From: Anisus vortex
Lineage: Eukaryota > Mollusca > Gastropoda > Planorbidae
Reading direction: 5' to 3'
Assembly (NCBI GenBank): GCA_949126835.1
Contig: OX421495.1
Location: forward strand, 2,230,552-2,294,551
Length of the DNA stretch: 64,000 bases
A program made the translations under genes and the position numbers. Shown here piece after piece: positions 60,601-63,187 of this stretch (positions are counted from its first letter, which is position 1; each line of letters starts with the position of its first letter). The notes below the pieces were generated by a model. That model did not search any database. It had not been told where the DNA came from and worked only from the letters and a program-made list of their open reading frames with translations.

Positions 60601-63187
60601 CAATAATCTTTATCATAGATGGAGCATTTGTAACATATAAGACAACTACTTAAACCACAGATAAGTGTAGGATGCAATAATCTTTATTATAGATGGAGCA
60701 TTTGTAACATATAAGACAACTACTTAAACCACAGGATAAGTGTAGGATGCAATAATCTTTATCATAGATGGAGCATTTGAAACATATAAGACAACTACTT
60801 AAACCACAGATAAGTGTAGGATGCAATAATCTTTTTTATATATGGAGCATTTGTAACATTTAAGACAACTACTTAAACCACAGATAAGTGTAGGATGCAA
60901 TAATCTTTATTATAGATGGAGCATTTGTAACATATAAGACAACTACTTAAAGCACAGATAAGTGTAGGATGCAATAATCTTTATTATAGATGGAGCATTT
61001 GTAACATATAAGACAACTACTTAAACCACAGATAAGTGTAGGATGCAATAATATAAAATCACCCGTATTACTTGTAGTAAGAAATATAAAAGTTACACTG
61101 TATTCCCCATCCCTCCAAAAATAAATGTCAGTGAGACCATTTAGAACAATAACCAAATGAGTGGTAGTTCTGATATTACCAGGAGTTATATTTTCTGCTG
61201 CACTTTCCGGGGAGACAGTGATGTCAGTGATGGGCTCATTTATATCTGTGATGTTTATTTCAATATTGAAATAGGCTACGGCAGGTGGCACTCCGTCATC
61301 CCGCACTCCAATAGCGATAAAATATTGGTTTTTCACCTCGTAGTTAAAAGCACAAAGCTTTCCTCCAAACCTAGTACAGTTCACATTGGATTCCATCAGC
61401 ACCTAGGCAAAAAAAAAAAAAAAAAAACGTTTGTAGTTTACTTTGAGGGGAGAATAAAAAAAGATAGGAATATAAAGAAAGTTTTTTTTAAAGTGACATA
61501 GCTAACTATTTGAATGCCCAACTCCTTCAGAAGGCAGTATGGGCCTGGTTAATATTAGTCCATTAATGAGGCAATGTTTAAATCTTGGCAGAACCGCACT
61601 TCAATATTAAGCAAAATATATTGTCTTATAATTCAGGGGGTAAGCCTGCATAGAAAAAGTTTATTACTGGATGTGAATTCAAAGTCCTTCATATAATATT
61701 GTGTGCTAGCAGGAGTATAAGGGTTAATTTTATGAATAAAATTCAAATAAATAAATCATATCTACTCTCAAACAAAAGGTGCTGTTGTTCTTAAACAGTT
61801 CAAAGAGATTCGAATTGGTCAATAGGGAAACTGTCATGTTCTGTCCAGGTTCATCATCGACAACTTGAAAACATCCGATTTCTGTCCCCTTTGGGCTGTT
61901 TTCTGGCAGAGTACTTGGCGCCAACTGCAAAACATGAAAATGATGTTTAAACCCTAAATGTTGACATTTTGACTCAAATTATTACTTTATGAATTATGAC
62001 TTGTTTTTTTTTTACCTTAGCTGATTTTGGGGGGTCATTTTCATTGACAATACTGAACGTAAAATTTACATTAACAAAGAGTCCATCAAGGTCAGTGGAC
62101 CTTATAGTAGCATTCCAACTATAGAAAAAAACATACATATTACATAATGAGAACTTGTAATAATAAAAAACAGTTTATCCAATTTAAAAAAGACTTATTA
62201 TATTTAATTAGTTCAAGATTATTAAAATGTAACACTTATCATTTTTACTGGTATAAATTTTTTAACTAAAGCAAAAATGTACTTATCGAGATAAAATTAG
62301 AAAGTTATGTATCAATTGGAAATAATAAGAGAAGAAGAAAAGAAATACCACTAAGAACAAACAAATATTTTTCAACAAAATAATGAAATCATAACAATGG
62401 TAAAACAAAAAGTTAATATATTCAAATACCACAATGAAAATCAGTTTAAATATTGAATTTAAACATCTTTTTCTTTTTACATTTTATAAATGGCAGTTTC
62501 ATAATCAACAACTTGTTTTAAACACAGTAAATCGTTGATGGCTTTCAGTGAATTGGATTGGTCCACTATGACAGAATACGTGTGTTTGTCCCAAGCTTCA
62601 TTGTCAGTAGTTGTTGTCAGTTTAGCAAAGCACTGATTCACTTTCAGCAGTTCAGAAACATTTGTAGTGTTGACGTTAATCTGTTGGGATAGATGAAAAT
62701 CTTGTATAATCATTTACATAGTATGACTTTTTTAGAACTGTTCAATCAATTAAAAGTTTTACCAAGTCTGAAGCTATTAAACTTGGACTAGCAAATGAAA
62801 CTTCGTCATCGGCTTTTAAGCTTAAAACTCTTGTTGTATGTTATAAATATTATAAGTAGTAATGCACACTATTGAACCCAGAGAATTCACTATCAACTTA
62901 TCCTTACATTGTGGACTTTTTCCTCGGGTATAACGGGGTCTTCACAGTATAATGAAGAAGAAGTAAGCTGAACTTACTACTTTCAAATTGTAGGAATACG
63001 AAGGAACACAATATGACAATAAACTGACTAAGCTTACATTCAGTGGGGCTTTATTAGGCGGACCACAGAAAATATTTGGGTATGTCCAGGTTCCGTCCGC
63101 CTGGCATACAGAAAACTTTGGTTCTCCTTTCACTATCCATCCACCATTTGAGCATGAGCTGTTGCAACGATCACCAAATAGTACACC
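10140..63187 (-). CDS. giant CCP/cadherin/EGF surface protein with GPI-type C-terminus (5' partial)
   Basis: I place 55 exons, listed individually from E1 (63038-63187) to E55 (10140-10402). They total 10,851 bases with compatible phases at every junction: 43 introns phase 0, nine phase 1 and two phase 2. The protein part is about 3,616 residues: CCP/sushi-like module, about 29 cadherin repeats with linkers of the form DxNEPP, a final half repeat, EGF modules, two furin-like sites, a Thr-rich stalk and a hydrophobic end. Cadherin repeats bind calcium between domains and mediate adhesion (family knowledge). There is no catenin-binding or other cytoplasmic region, so this is neither a classical cadherin nor a Fat or Dachsous type with an intracellular tail. 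I do not recognise an orthologue and assign no symbol. The start codon and signal peptide lie upstream of the window. Two introns use GC donors; the rest are GT-AG. Confidence 0.92.
11285..11306. repeat. poly-C tract
   Basis: A run of about 22 cytosines in the last intron of the cadherin gene; length is prone to assembly error. Confidence 0.9.
11355..12576 (-). CDS. cadherin gene exon E54: EGF array and furin sites
   Basis: One intronless 1,222-bp exon, GC-richer than its surroundings. It opens with a cadherin-like half repeat ([20 protein letters not shown]). Four six-Cys EGF modules follow (for example [38 protein letters not shown]), then a fifth incomplete one. After the EGFs come two dibasic sites, RRKR (11599-11610) and RAKR (11518-11529), 22 residues apart, that fit furin-type cleavage. 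The last part ([20 protein letters not shown]) resembles no domain I can name. Ends phase 1 in Val. Confidence 0.93.
13180..13320 (+). mobile_element. SINE-B copy
   Basis: tRNA-like head GGCTGGTCCTGCAGTTAGTT (A-box side) and GCAGGTTCTATCC (B-box side), then GGGCCTAGTGAACGTAATAA and the tail ATCTTCTATCTAGAATGAAC. Confidence 0.78.
13654..13857 (-). CDS. cadherin gene exon E53
   Basis: [20 protein letters not shown] and the degenerate linker [18 protein letters not shown], closing the last full repeat. Confidence 0.88.
14015..14197 (-). CDS. cadherin gene exon E52
   Basis: Linker [18 protein letters not shown], then [16 protein letters not shown] and SELLK. Confidence 0.88.
14296..14360 (+). 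mobile_element. LINE-A 3' tail fragment
   Basis: Reads GGACGCAATAATCTTCTTTA, then TAGAAGGAGCGTCTGTAATG and TATAAGATAAGATAAG: a dead-on-arrival 3' end of the LINE at 39893-42300. Confidence 0.75.
14641..15163 (-). mobile_element. SINE-A copy split by a hAT MITE
   Basis: Tail side AAAGTAAAGTACCCGTTGAA at 14641, head side AACCCAGGCCCTTCAG...CACCACGCCC at right. The interruption is exactly the element at 14788-15023. Confidence 0.82.
14788..15023. mobile_element. 236-bp hAT-type MITE with 8-bp target duplication
   Basis: Ends are inverted repeats CAGGGGCGAAGCCA. The flanks carry a perfect 8-bp duplication GGTACCCA (14780-14787 and 15024-15031), diagnostic of hAT insertion. The interior is G/C homopolymer-rich with no coding capacity. 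It is younger than the SINE it interrupts. Confidence 0.9.
15155..15172. repeat. poly-C tract
   Basis: A run of about 17 cytosines at the head edge of the split SINE, in the intron between E51 and E52. Confidence 0.85.
15212..15331 (-). CDS. cadherin gene exon E51
   Basis: [20 protein letters not shown], then [13 protein letters not shown]; 40 codons, followed by GTAATC. Confidence 0.87.
15344..16087. repeat. 47-bp minisatellite (~16 units)
   Basis: Units of AACATAAAAGATGTGCAATA plus TCTGTGGATAGTGAGTAAAT and TATCTCT, intermixed with a GACATAC variant. The pattern of variants suggests higher-order duplications. It fills the intron between E50 and E51. Confidence 0.92.
16100..16285 (-). CDS. 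cadherin gene exon E50
   Basis: Linker [13 protein letters not shown], then [20 protein letters not shown] and [10 protein letters not shown]. The donor lies at the edge of a 47-bp minisatellite. Confidence 0.88.
16441..16678 (+). mobile_element. SINE-A copy
   Basis: Head GGCATGGTGGCTGAACATCA, body GAGTCTACTCAGCTCTAATG, tail GTCCGAAGGGGACTTTACTT. Confidence 0.8.
16975..17217 (-). mobile_element. SINE-A copy
   Basis: From GACCAAATTGATCCCTACAG through GGACACTCTCTGGACCTGGG to the B-box side GGATTTGAACCCTGG. Confidence 0.78.
17352..17476 (-). CDS. cadherin gene exon E49
   Basis: [20 protein letters not shown] and [10 protein letters not shown]. Confidence 0.87.
17858..18017 (-). CDS. cadherin gene exon E48
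   Basis: Linker [13 protein letters not shown], then [20 protein letters not shown] and SPPSA. Ends phase 1. Confidence 0.87.
18038..18230. repeat. 193-bp intragenic duplicate, copy 1
   Basis: Matches 23924-24116 with one mismatch that I can find (T for C at about 18122). Contains part of E40 and its downstream intron. Confidence 0.9.
18141..18229 (-). pseudogene. truncated duplicate of exon E40 (pseudo-exon)
   Basis: Copy of the last part of E40 ([20 protein letters not shown]...) with an intact GTAAGA donor but without the first two thirds. Chance sequence at its edge supplies an AG. Using it would add 89 bases and break the frame, while E47 joins E48 in frame without it. Confidence 0.75.
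18338..18502 (-). CDS. cadherin gene exon E47
   Basis: [20 protein letters not shown], then [14 protein letters not shown]; splices directly to E48 past the pseudo-exon. Confidence 0.87.
18709..18894 (-). CDS. cadherin gene exon E46
   Basis: [13 protein letters not shown], linker [12 protein letters not shown] and [19 protein letters not shown]. Confidence 0.88.
19191..19265 (-). CDS. cadherin gene exon E45 (25 codons)
   Basis: The smallest exon: [20 protein letters not shown]. Symmetric phase 0, so skipping would keep the frame but remove a calcium motif. Confidence 0.86.
19632..19745 (-). CDS. cadherin gene exon E44
   Basis: [20 protein letters not shown], then NQSHSCVVN and TVPFT; 38 codons. 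Confidence 0.87.
19755..19930. repeat. degenerate AT-rich tandem repeat
   Basis: Three to four loose copies of a roughly 40-bp unit around ACAATATGTTACACATTTTT in the intron after E43. Confidence 0.55.
20274..20508 (-). CDS. cadherin gene exon E43
   Basis: [31 protein letters not shown] and the linker [17 protein letters not shown]. Confidence 0.89.
20547..20600 (+). mobile_element. short LINE ORF2 remnant
   Basis: Reads [16 protein letters not shown] in one frame, the C-terminal signature also seen at 47398-47690. Only about 50 bases remain. Confidence 0.45.
20656..20819 (-). CDS. cadherin gene exon E42
   Basis: Linker [13 protein letters not shown], then [12 protein letters not shown] and [11 protein letters not shown]. 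Ends phase 2. The acceptor abuts a 36-bp minisatellite. Confidence 0.87.
20820..21107. repeat. 36-bp minisatellite x8
   Basis: Eight near-identical units of TATTGGGAGGAGGGTGATGA plus AGTAATAATATCATTC, beginning at the acceptor of E42. Confidence 0.93.
21616..22964. mobile_element. 1.35-kb TA-flanked inverted-repeat element with nested SINE-B
   Basis: Left end CCGTATATACTCGCGTATAA then GTCGCACC; right end (reverse complement) CTGTATATACTCGCGTATAA then GTCG. TA flanks at 21614-21615 and 22965-22966. It carries a SINE-B at 21933-22097 and a 30-bp x2 repeat near 22730-22785. No transposase frame. Confidence 0.7.
21933..22097 (-). mobile_element. SINE-B copy
   Basis: Best-preserved member: on the - strand GGCTGGTCCAGCGGTTAGTT, GTGACAGGT-type arm, GGGTTCTAGCCCTGCC, GTCGCCCTGCAGGAGTTTTG and the stem-loop tail CTTCTATCTAGAAGGAACGT. 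Confidence 0.8.
23322..23486 (-). CDS. cadherin gene exon E41
   Basis: [33 protein letters not shown] and ELSNTFK; 55 codons. Confidence 0.87.
23515..23790. repeat. degenerate ~28-bp repeat
   Basis: Loose copies of GTTTAGTTTGTCAATGTGTG in the intron between E40 and E41. Confidence 0.7.
23924..24116. repeat. 193-bp intragenic duplicate, copy 2 (source)
   Basis: Probable source, because E40 is complete here and only partial at 18038-18230. Confidence 0.9.
24027..24263 (-). CDS. cadherin gene exon E40
   Basis: [18 protein letters not shown], degenerate linker [12 protein letters not shown] and [20 protein letters not shown]. Its 3' 90 bases are duplicated at 18141-18230. Confidence 0.88.
25109..25267 (-). 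CDS. cadherin gene exon E39 (GC donor)
   Basis: [27 protein letters not shown] and GLSLQ. The donor must be CAG|GCAAGT to join E40 in frame. Confidence 0.83.
25521..25730 (-). CDS. cadherin gene exon E38
   Basis: [29 protein letters not shown] and the linker [12 protein letters not shown]. Confidence 0.88.
25815..25880. repeat. dispersed 3'-end-like repeat
   Basis: TTATTTATATAACGCTGCAA...TTTAGAGCGCATTTAA resembles 36150-36215; probably the end of an old retroelement. Confidence 0.45.
25889..26608. repeat. 48-bp minisatellite x15
   Basis: Fifteen units of AAAAACATGCATGGAACACA plus GATACAATTCTCTAAGCTAG and AGAAGTAT. Unit length divisible by three keeps frames open on both strands; it lies inside the intron between E37 and E38. 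Confidence 0.95.
26770..26880 (-). CDS. cadherin gene exon E37
   Basis: [20 protein letters not shown], then DVGQSHVFQ; 37 codons. Confidence 0.86.
27474..27659 (-). CDS. cadherin gene exon E36
   Basis: [12 protein letters not shown], an LDYE-less centre (SADSPFLML) and the linker LDSNDPPY. Confidence 0.85.
27736..27978 (-). mobile_element. SINE-A copy
   Basis: GATGAAGTAAAGTAAGACTA, CACCAGTTTCTGTGACCCTG, GGATTTGAACCCAGGACCTT and a degenerate head ending CCCCATGCCCC. Confidence 0.8.
28088..28306 (-). CDS. cadherin gene exon E35
   Basis: Linker [29 protein letters not shown] and FRLDTAEA. The donor GTTTGT is weak but keeps the frame. Confidence 0.84.
28494..28640 (-). mobile_element. SINE-A partial copy next to E34
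   Basis: TACCCTGTTGGACAGAGTTC to ACCCAACTAATATCAGT; its break lies 16 bases from the E34 donor. Confidence 0.72.
28657..28877 (-). CDS. cadherin gene exon E34
   Basis: [39 protein letters not shown] and [13 protein letters not shown] end lies just beyond the donor. Confidence 0.88.
29143..29331. repeat. 9-bp repeat with 54-bp higher-order period
   Basis: About 21 units of GGCCTACAA/GGCCTACAT; the six-unit string with GGTCTACAA, GGCTTACAT and GACCTACAT recurs three times. Confidence 0.9.
29373..29445 (+). mobile_element. diverged LINE-A 3' tail
   Basis: CAAACCACAGATAAGTGTAA, then TAGAAAGGGCATCTGTAATA and TGTAAGATAAGATG. Confidence 0.6.
29462..29570 (-). mobile_element. SINE-A fragment
   Basis: CAGCAGAGTTAGGTAGACTC then AGGGACACCCTCCGGA, in the intron between E33 and E34. 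Confidence 0.6.
29648..29948 (-). CDS. cadherin gene exon E33
   Basis: A whole repeat in one exon: [43 protein letters not shown] and the linker [12 protein letters not shown]. Confidence 0.9.
30375..30785 (-). mobile_element. LINE-A 3' fragment
   Basis: Matches the + strand of 39905-40320: TTATTGCGTCCTAC, CAGGCAACCCATTCCATG, then TTATTGTGTTGTATTTCTAA, with indels. Sense is the same as the host gene. Confidence 0.8.
31029..31193 (-). CDS. cadherin gene exon E32
   Basis: [25 protein letters not shown] and the linker [12 protein letters not shown]. Confidence 0.88.
31263..31492 (-). mobile_element. SINE-A copy
   Basis: AAAGTATACCATCGGACCAT, CTGTGGCCACGGCATACTAA and CCAGGATTCAAACCAAGGAC; the head is truncated. 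Confidence 0.78.
31898..32187 (-). mobile_element. SINE-A copies, overlapping or nested
   Basis: Two tail starts (AAAGTAAAGTATCTTTTTTT at 31898 and GTAAAGTAAAGTATCC near 32000) followed by one diverged body. Confidence 0.65.
32246..32410 (-). CDS. cadherin gene exon E31
   Basis: [20 protein letters not shown] and FYITDNMLK; 55 codons. Confidence 0.87.
32470..32980 (+). mobile_element. LINE-B 3' fragment (reverse transcriptase C-terminus)
   Basis: Reads [17 protein letters not shown], then a 71-codon open stretch with [20 protein letters not shown] and [10 protein letters not shown] before a stop. These are classic C-terminal signatures of non-LTR reverse transcriptases. Antisense to the cadherin gene. 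Confidence 0.75.
33071..33229 (-). CDS. cadherin gene exon E30
   Basis: [25 protein letters not shown] and the linker KDENDPPL. Confidence 0.87.
33385..33591. mobile_element. 207-bp hAT-type MITE
   Basis: Inverted ends CAGGGGTTAGCAACC and CAGGGGTCTGCAACC (reverse complement). Flanking CCTTAGGT and CCTTAGTC match at six of eight bases, an eroded target duplication. Confidence 0.7.
34277..34528 (-). CDS. cadherin gene exon E29
   Basis: Degenerate linker [12 protein letters not shown], then [14 protein letters not shown] and PSCFTVTK; 84 codons. Confidence 0.87.
34740..34985 (+). mobile_element. LINE-B 3' end
   Basis: In broken frames reads TEEF, then [14 protein letters not shown], followed by a 3' UTR ending GCGCTATATAAATAACCATC with CAT repeats. 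Similar sequence at 35880-36165. Confidence 0.6.
35047..35136 (+). mobile_element. SINE-A tail-half fragment
   Basis: GTAAAGGTGGCTGGGCGTTG, ACACATCCCCTAGTATGCCA and GAAACTGGTGAACGCTGGTA. Confidence 0.7.
35337..35455 (-). CDS. cadherin gene exon E28
   Basis: [20 protein letters not shown] and DSGVPSLT before GTAAGT. Confidence 0.87.
35563..35897. repeat. 32-bp minisatellite derived from a LINE 3' coding end
   Basis: About ten units of TCTACATGGAACAGCTTGCC plus TCAGACATTGAA. The last unit reads straight into LINE-B-like sequence ([12 protein letters not shown]), so the unit is an amplified piece of the WNSLP motif region. Confidence 0.85.
35898..36165 (+). mobile_element. LINE-B 3' end with nested LINE-A piece
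   Basis: [18 protein letters not shown] (LINE-B); then TAAGTGCTCTTTCTTCTCGA and GGCATGGAATGGGTTGCCTG (LINE-A, about 35938-36045); then GCACTGAGCATGCTAAATGT, shared with 34900-34950. Confidence 0.65.
36560..36845 (-). CDS. cadherin gene exon E27
   Basis: Hairpin [27 protein letters not shown], linker [21 protein letters not shown] and [10 protein letters not shown]. An intron present in most repeats is absent here, so one exon spans nearly a whole period. Confidence 0.88.
37216..37467 (+). mobile_element. SINE-A copy
   Basis: GGGGCACTATGGTTCAACTG head, CATGGGTTCAAATCCTGGTG (B box), tail CTCCAACGGAATTACTTTAC. Confidence 0.82.
37500..37661 (-). CDS. cadherin gene exon E26
   Basis: [20 protein letters not shown] and [10 protein letters not shown]; 54 codons. 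Confidence 0.87.
38112..38260 (-). CDS. cadherin gene exon E25
   Basis: [19 protein letters not shown] and the linker [12 protein letters not shown]. Confidence 0.87.
38685..38856 (-). CDS. cadherin gene exon E24
   Basis: [20 protein letters not shown] and [14 protein letters not shown]. The 4.1-kb intron before it carries the LINE-A copy. Confidence 0.86.
38906..39063 (+). mobile_element. SINE-A copy, tail lost
   Basis: GGTCCAGGGTTCGAATCCAG (strong B box) to GTTGGGCATTGTGCAGGCCA, then interrupted by LINE-A tail sequence. Confidence 0.78.
39075..39168 (+). mobile_element. LINE-A 3' tail fragment
   Basis: CCACGGATGAGCTTAGGATG, CAATAATCTTCTTTATTGAA and CGTCTGTAATATACAAGATA. Confidence 0.7.
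39893..42300 (-). mobile_element. LINE-A: 5'-truncated non-LTR retrotransposon
   Basis: Sense to the host gene, within the E23-E24 intron. The 3' end has the stem-loop tail and a short (TAAGA)n run at 39895-39914. The 5' border is uncertain (about 42285-42385), because the coding match starts inside the endonuclease domain. At least eight fragments of the family lie elsewhere in the window. Confidence 0.82.
39979..42348 (-). CDS. LINE-A ORF2 fragment: endonuclease end plus reverse transcriptase, open
   Basis: An open frame of 789 codons in a non-LTR retrotransposon; the protein copies element RNA into DNA at the target site (family knowledge). GLSDHDIV (residues 73-80) is the end of the APE-type endonuclease. 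Reverse transcriptase blocks follow: NYRPVSL (365-371), AFDKVHH (441-447), [10 protein letters not shown] (493-502) and the catalytic FADD (525-528). The C-terminus has the [20 protein letters not shown] signature. The endonuclease N-terminus and any ORF1 are missing. The nominal start is a TTG and has no meaning, because the element is truncated. It belongs to the CR1/Jockey-like part of the LINE tree by motif style; I cannot place the clade. The frame is undisrupted, which suggests recent insertion. Confidence 0.85.
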   Translation of the reverse strand: MSMFVSILVAKALGLIISNICCITKEINEMFINTIQNLNLDQINKKPTRNHNILDLFLTNRPGLVLDYEIIPGLSDHDIVRVNNKIKIQISKKPKRIIYLWNKCNTTELHQAAIKFQTNFLTKYNIDSPVEDIWQFIKTNLNAIMADSVPTKQTSNKINKCWFNTKLKKLCKQKENLFKKFKATNSIRLHKKYLKIKHLTQKLSRQLQNEYVNNVISKDNNKNLWSYIKSRKMDTTGIAPLKGQNNKTYNDNETKANILNTHFASSFSNPGDKEIFINLNKLEEIGNINVDEKGIKQLLTNLKVNKASGPDEIPARLLKELTNEITPIFKILFQASLNQGKVPKDWKLANVTPLFKKGDKSDPGNYRPVSLTSITCKLLEHIIYSSIVNHLDKLNALCPHQHGFRKNRSCETQLIGLIDDLSKGLDNNNQIDAILLDFSKAFDKVHHSSLLKKLKYFGISGPLHQWIQDFLIGREQTVIINGSKSSPITVNSGVPQGTVLGPLLFLIYINDLPNCINTGTKVRLFADDCIIYRIIKTGKDSELLQKDLDELQKWESNWSMSFHPEKCQLIRVSKKKKQIITNYFIHGKELTQTSNAKYLGVIINDKLSWNPHIDEVIKKSNKTLGFIKRNFYKCNKNIKLKCYLTLVRPILEYAGSVWDPSTKENIKKLEQIQKSAARFITSEYSQLTRVTPLVKSLNLETLEDRRAKSKVVIIHKALNSNLEIQPNNNLLQSSDKHKDKNTFLVPYARTNAYKYSFFPSGIRAWNGLPEQTRKTNNLTSFRTLIKMQD
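42986..43147 (-). CDS. cadherin gene exon E23
   Basis: [20 protein letters not shown] and the degenerate linker SDVGEVPT, which lacks the calcium-binding Asn. Confidence 0.86.
43492..44512. repeat. 42-bp minisatellite x24, highly homogeneous
   Basis: About 24 units of AATTGGGTAATGCATAGTTA plus GAGGGCCAGTCAATTCTAAT and AG; I see only one or two substitutions besides an odd first unit. It lies in the intron between E22 and E23, and its period keeps two - strand frames open. Confidence 0.96.
44672..44923 (-). CDS. cadherin gene exon E22
   Basis: Degenerate linker [11 protein letters not shown], then [18 protein letters not shown] and NSTCSTG; 84 codons. Confidence 0.86.
45026..45292 (+). mobile_element. 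diverged SINE-A copy
   Basis: GGGGCACAGAGGTGCAGCCG head, an internal tandem duplication of AAGTATTAAGTTCAAATC, then a diverged body and tail. Confidence 0.55.
45464..45695. repeat. (TA)n/(CA)n microsatellite
   Basis: Long TA runs broken by TG steps, a short unique piece, then (CA)n and a second TA run. Intron between E21 and E22. Confidence 0.95.
46094..46320 (-). CDS. cadherin gene exon E21
   Basis: [29 protein letters not shown], then [16 protein letters not shown]. The LDYE motif is replaced by a degenerate segment ([11 protein letters not shown]). Confidence 0.86.
46611..46756 (+). mobile_element. SINE-B copy
   Basis: GTCGGCTGGTCCTGCACTTA head, GGGCCTAGGACGTAATAATC and tail TTCTATCTAGAAGGAACGTC. 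Confidence 0.8.
46770..46935 (+). mobile_element. possible LINE C-terminal remnant
   Basis: A frame reads [18 protein letters not shown], resembling the terminal Cys/His motif region of LINE ORF2. Weak. Confidence 0.35.
47398..47690 (+). mobile_element. LINE-C ORF2 C-terminal fragment
   Basis: Open for 94 codons: [38 protein letters not shown] and AAQDRDEWH. This is the conserved end of a different non-LTR family, antisense to the cadherin gene. Confidence 0.75.
47768..47954 (-). CDS. cadherin gene exon E20
   Basis: Hairpin [10 protein letters not shown], then [21 protein letters not shown] and the linker [12 protein letters not shown]. Ends phase 1. Confidence 0.87.
48550..48726 (-). mobile_element. 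SINE-B copy
   Basis: Tail at left with two TTATAAGTTTA repeats, then TACAGACGTTCCTTCTAGAT, and head CTGGACCAGCCGGC at right. Confidence 0.8.
48780..48914 (-). CDS. cadherin gene exon E19
   Basis: [20 protein letters not shown] and FRIDADKLL; 45 codons. Confidence 0.87.
49447..49605 (-). CDS. cadherin gene exon E18
   Basis: [20 protein letters not shown] and the linker [13 protein letters not shown], closing repeat 9. Confidence 0.87.
49800..49967 (-). CDS. cadherin gene exon E17
   Basis: [20 protein letters not shown] and [10 protein letters not shown]: first half of repeat 9. Confidence 0.86.
50094..50255 (-). CDS. cadherin gene exon E16
   Basis: [19 protein letters not shown] and the linker VLDENDPPQ before GTAAGT. 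Confidence 0.87.
50300..50541 (-). mobile_element. diverged SINE-A copy
   Basis: AAAGTATCCTTTGCAGACAG, CCTGCACAATGCCCAGTAGC, GGATTAGAACCCGAGACATT and GGCTGCTAGACCAAGC. Confidence 0.65.
50965..51180 (-). CDS. cadherin gene exon E15
   Basis: Linker [12 protein letters not shown], then [19 protein letters not shown] and [12 protein letters not shown]; 72 codons. Confidence 0.87.
51300..51500 (+). mobile_element. LINE-C-like remnant
   Basis: A frame reads [20 protein letters not shown], then [13 protein letters not shown], matching the basic C-terminal region of the LRWYGHV-type elements. Confidence 0.6.
51781..51965 (-). CDS. cadherin gene exon E14
   Basis: [39 protein letters not shown] and DNGSPAMT: repeat 7 body. 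Confidence 0.87.
51970..52172. repeat. ~61-bp x3 tandem repeat
   Basis: Units of GAAATAACTACATGAAGCAC then TTTTGTAATGTCTATTCTTT; the third is diverged. Intron between E13 and E14. Confidence 0.85.
52634..52823 (-). CDS. cadherin gene exon E13 (GC donor)
   Basis: [30 protein letters not shown] and [10 protein letters not shown]. The frame into E14 requires ATCATCG|GCAAGT, a GC donor with otherwise perfect consensus. Confidence 0.82.
53036..53810. mobile_element. TTAA-flanked MITE (piggyBac-like) with nested LINE-A piece
   Basis: TTAA at 53032-53035 and 53811-53814; ends CCCCTTAAATG and CCCTTTGAACC (reverse complement). The terminal match is short, so the call is tentative. A LINE-A fragment lies inside at 53570-53725. 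Confidence 0.5.
53570..53725 (+). mobile_element. LINE-A ORF2 C-terminal fragment
   Basis: TCCCTTATGCGAGAACAAAT, AGTACTCTTTCTTCCCGAAT and GGCATGGAATGGGTTGCCTG, antisense to the host gene. Confidence 0.75.
53954..54142 (-). CDS. cadherin gene exon E12
   Basis: [31 protein letters not shown] and TQFCGQS. The donor is read as AGT|GTATGT, which keeps phase 0. Confidence 0.85.
54280..54706. mobile_element. short relative of the 8209-8970 element
   Basis: CGTAAAATCTCAAATATAAG at left and TTTATACTTGAGATTTTAGG at right; ends eroded and TA flanks lost. Confidence 0.6.
54808..54972 (-). CDS. cadherin gene exon E11
   Basis: [14 protein letters not shown], a Ser/Thr-rich segment in place of the usual DSGxP, then the linker [12 protein letters not shown]. 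Confidence 0.87.
55216..55352 (-). mobile_element. SINE-B copy, head diverged
   Basis: CTCCTTCTAGACAGAAGATT, GTCCACTAGGCCCAAAACTT, GCAGGGCTAGAACCAGGGCC. Confidence 0.72.
55556..55726 (-). CDS. cadherin gene exon E10
   Basis: [20 protein letters not shown] and FRIDGNSLS: first half of repeat 5. The 2.1-kb intron before it holds a solo LTR. Confidence 0.87.
56276..57442. mobile_element. 1,167-bp solo LTR
   Basis: Begins TGTGATGATG and ends CACATCATGACA, with a perfect 5-bp duplication AAAGG at 56271-56275 and 57443-57447. It is GC-richer than its surroundings and has TATA/AATAAA motifs (AATAAA at 56806-56811 on +); orientation is undecided. No protein-coding retroelement sequence is attached. 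Confidence 0.75.
57480..57740 (+). mobile_element. LINE-C remnant
   Basis: Frames read [12 protein letters not shown] and [16 protein letters not shown], a decayed copy of the C-terminus at 47398-47690. Confidence 0.6.
57869..58033 (-). CDS. cadherin gene exon E9
   Basis: NNTNYCSGK supplies the second Cys of the hairpin, then FNYEETQF and the linker NMDDPPK. Confidence 0.87.
58072..58370 (+). mobile_element. LINE ORF2 C-terminal fragment with Cys/His motif
   Basis: Reads [20 protein letters not shown], then [20 protein letters not shown]: the terminal Cys/His motif of I/Jockey-group LINEs. It shares no sequence with LINE-A. Confidence 0.72.
58467..58579 (-). CDS. cadherin gene exon E8
   Basis: [20 protein letters not shown], then SPKCTVMT before GTAAGT. 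Confidence 0.87.
59148..59398 (+). mobile_element. LINE-A 3' end fragment
   Basis: ATCCCTTATGAGAAAACAAA, GGCATGGAATGGGTTAACTG and AAAATGTAAGACTAGATTCA, then the tail GCAATAATCTTCTTTATAGA and GATAGG. Confidence 0.8.
59472..59598 (-). CDS. cadherin gene exon E7
   Basis: [15 protein letters not shown] closes repeat 3; VKENIQ opens repeat 4. Ends phase 1. A second possible acceptor lies four bases into the exon. Confidence 0.83.
59906..60174 (-). mobile_element. SINE-A, best-preserved full-length copy
   Basis: Read on the - strand it begins GGGCACGGTAGCCGAGCGGC (A box TAGCCGAGCGGC), then CTGGGTTCGAATCCTGGTGA (B box GGTTCGAATCC), a non-tRNA body and a (CTTTA)n tail at about 59906-59922. The head is tRNA-Leu/Ser-like. 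Confidence 0.88.
60236..60438 (-). CDS. cadherin gene exon E6
   Basis: [36 protein letters not shown] and TDLTPPVSS: the centre of repeat 3. Confidence 0.87.
60486..61051. repeat. 74-bp array built from the LINE-A 3' tail
   Basis: About 7.6 units, each with CCACAGATAAGTGTAGGATG, CAATAATCTTTATTATAGAT, GGAGCATTTGTAACATATAA and GACA. The unit equals the LINE-A 3' end including its stem-loop region. Intron between E5 and E6. Confidence 0.9.
61180..61402 (-). CDS. cadherin gene exon E5
   Basis: Cys-rich hairpin [10 protein letters not shown] before FNYE, then [11 protein letters not shown] and the linker [10 protein letters not shown]. Ends phase 1. Confidence 0.87.
61766..61924 (-). CDS. cadherin gene exon E4
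   Basis: Opens repeat 2 with [20 protein letters not shown] and ends NNSTFCLR before GTAGAT; 53 codons. Confidence 0.85.
62016..62118 (-). CDS. cadherin gene exon E3, repeat 1 linker
   Basis: [12 protein letters not shown], then the linker [11 protein letters not shown] that closes the first cadherin repeat. One base completes Ile from E2. Confidence 0.85.
62481..62680 (-). CDS. cadherin gene exon E2
   Basis: First half ([13 protein letters not shown]) matches no domain I know; ends with [10 protein letters not shown], the first LDYE-type calcium motif. Ends phase 2. Confidence 0.82.
63038..63187 (-). CDS. cadherin gene exon E1: CCP/sushi-like module
   Basis: Fifty codons, phase 0 at both ends. 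Four cysteines in a sushi-like pattern ([24 protein letters not shown]) with the expected Trp. The transcript must continue beyond the window. Confidence 0.82.
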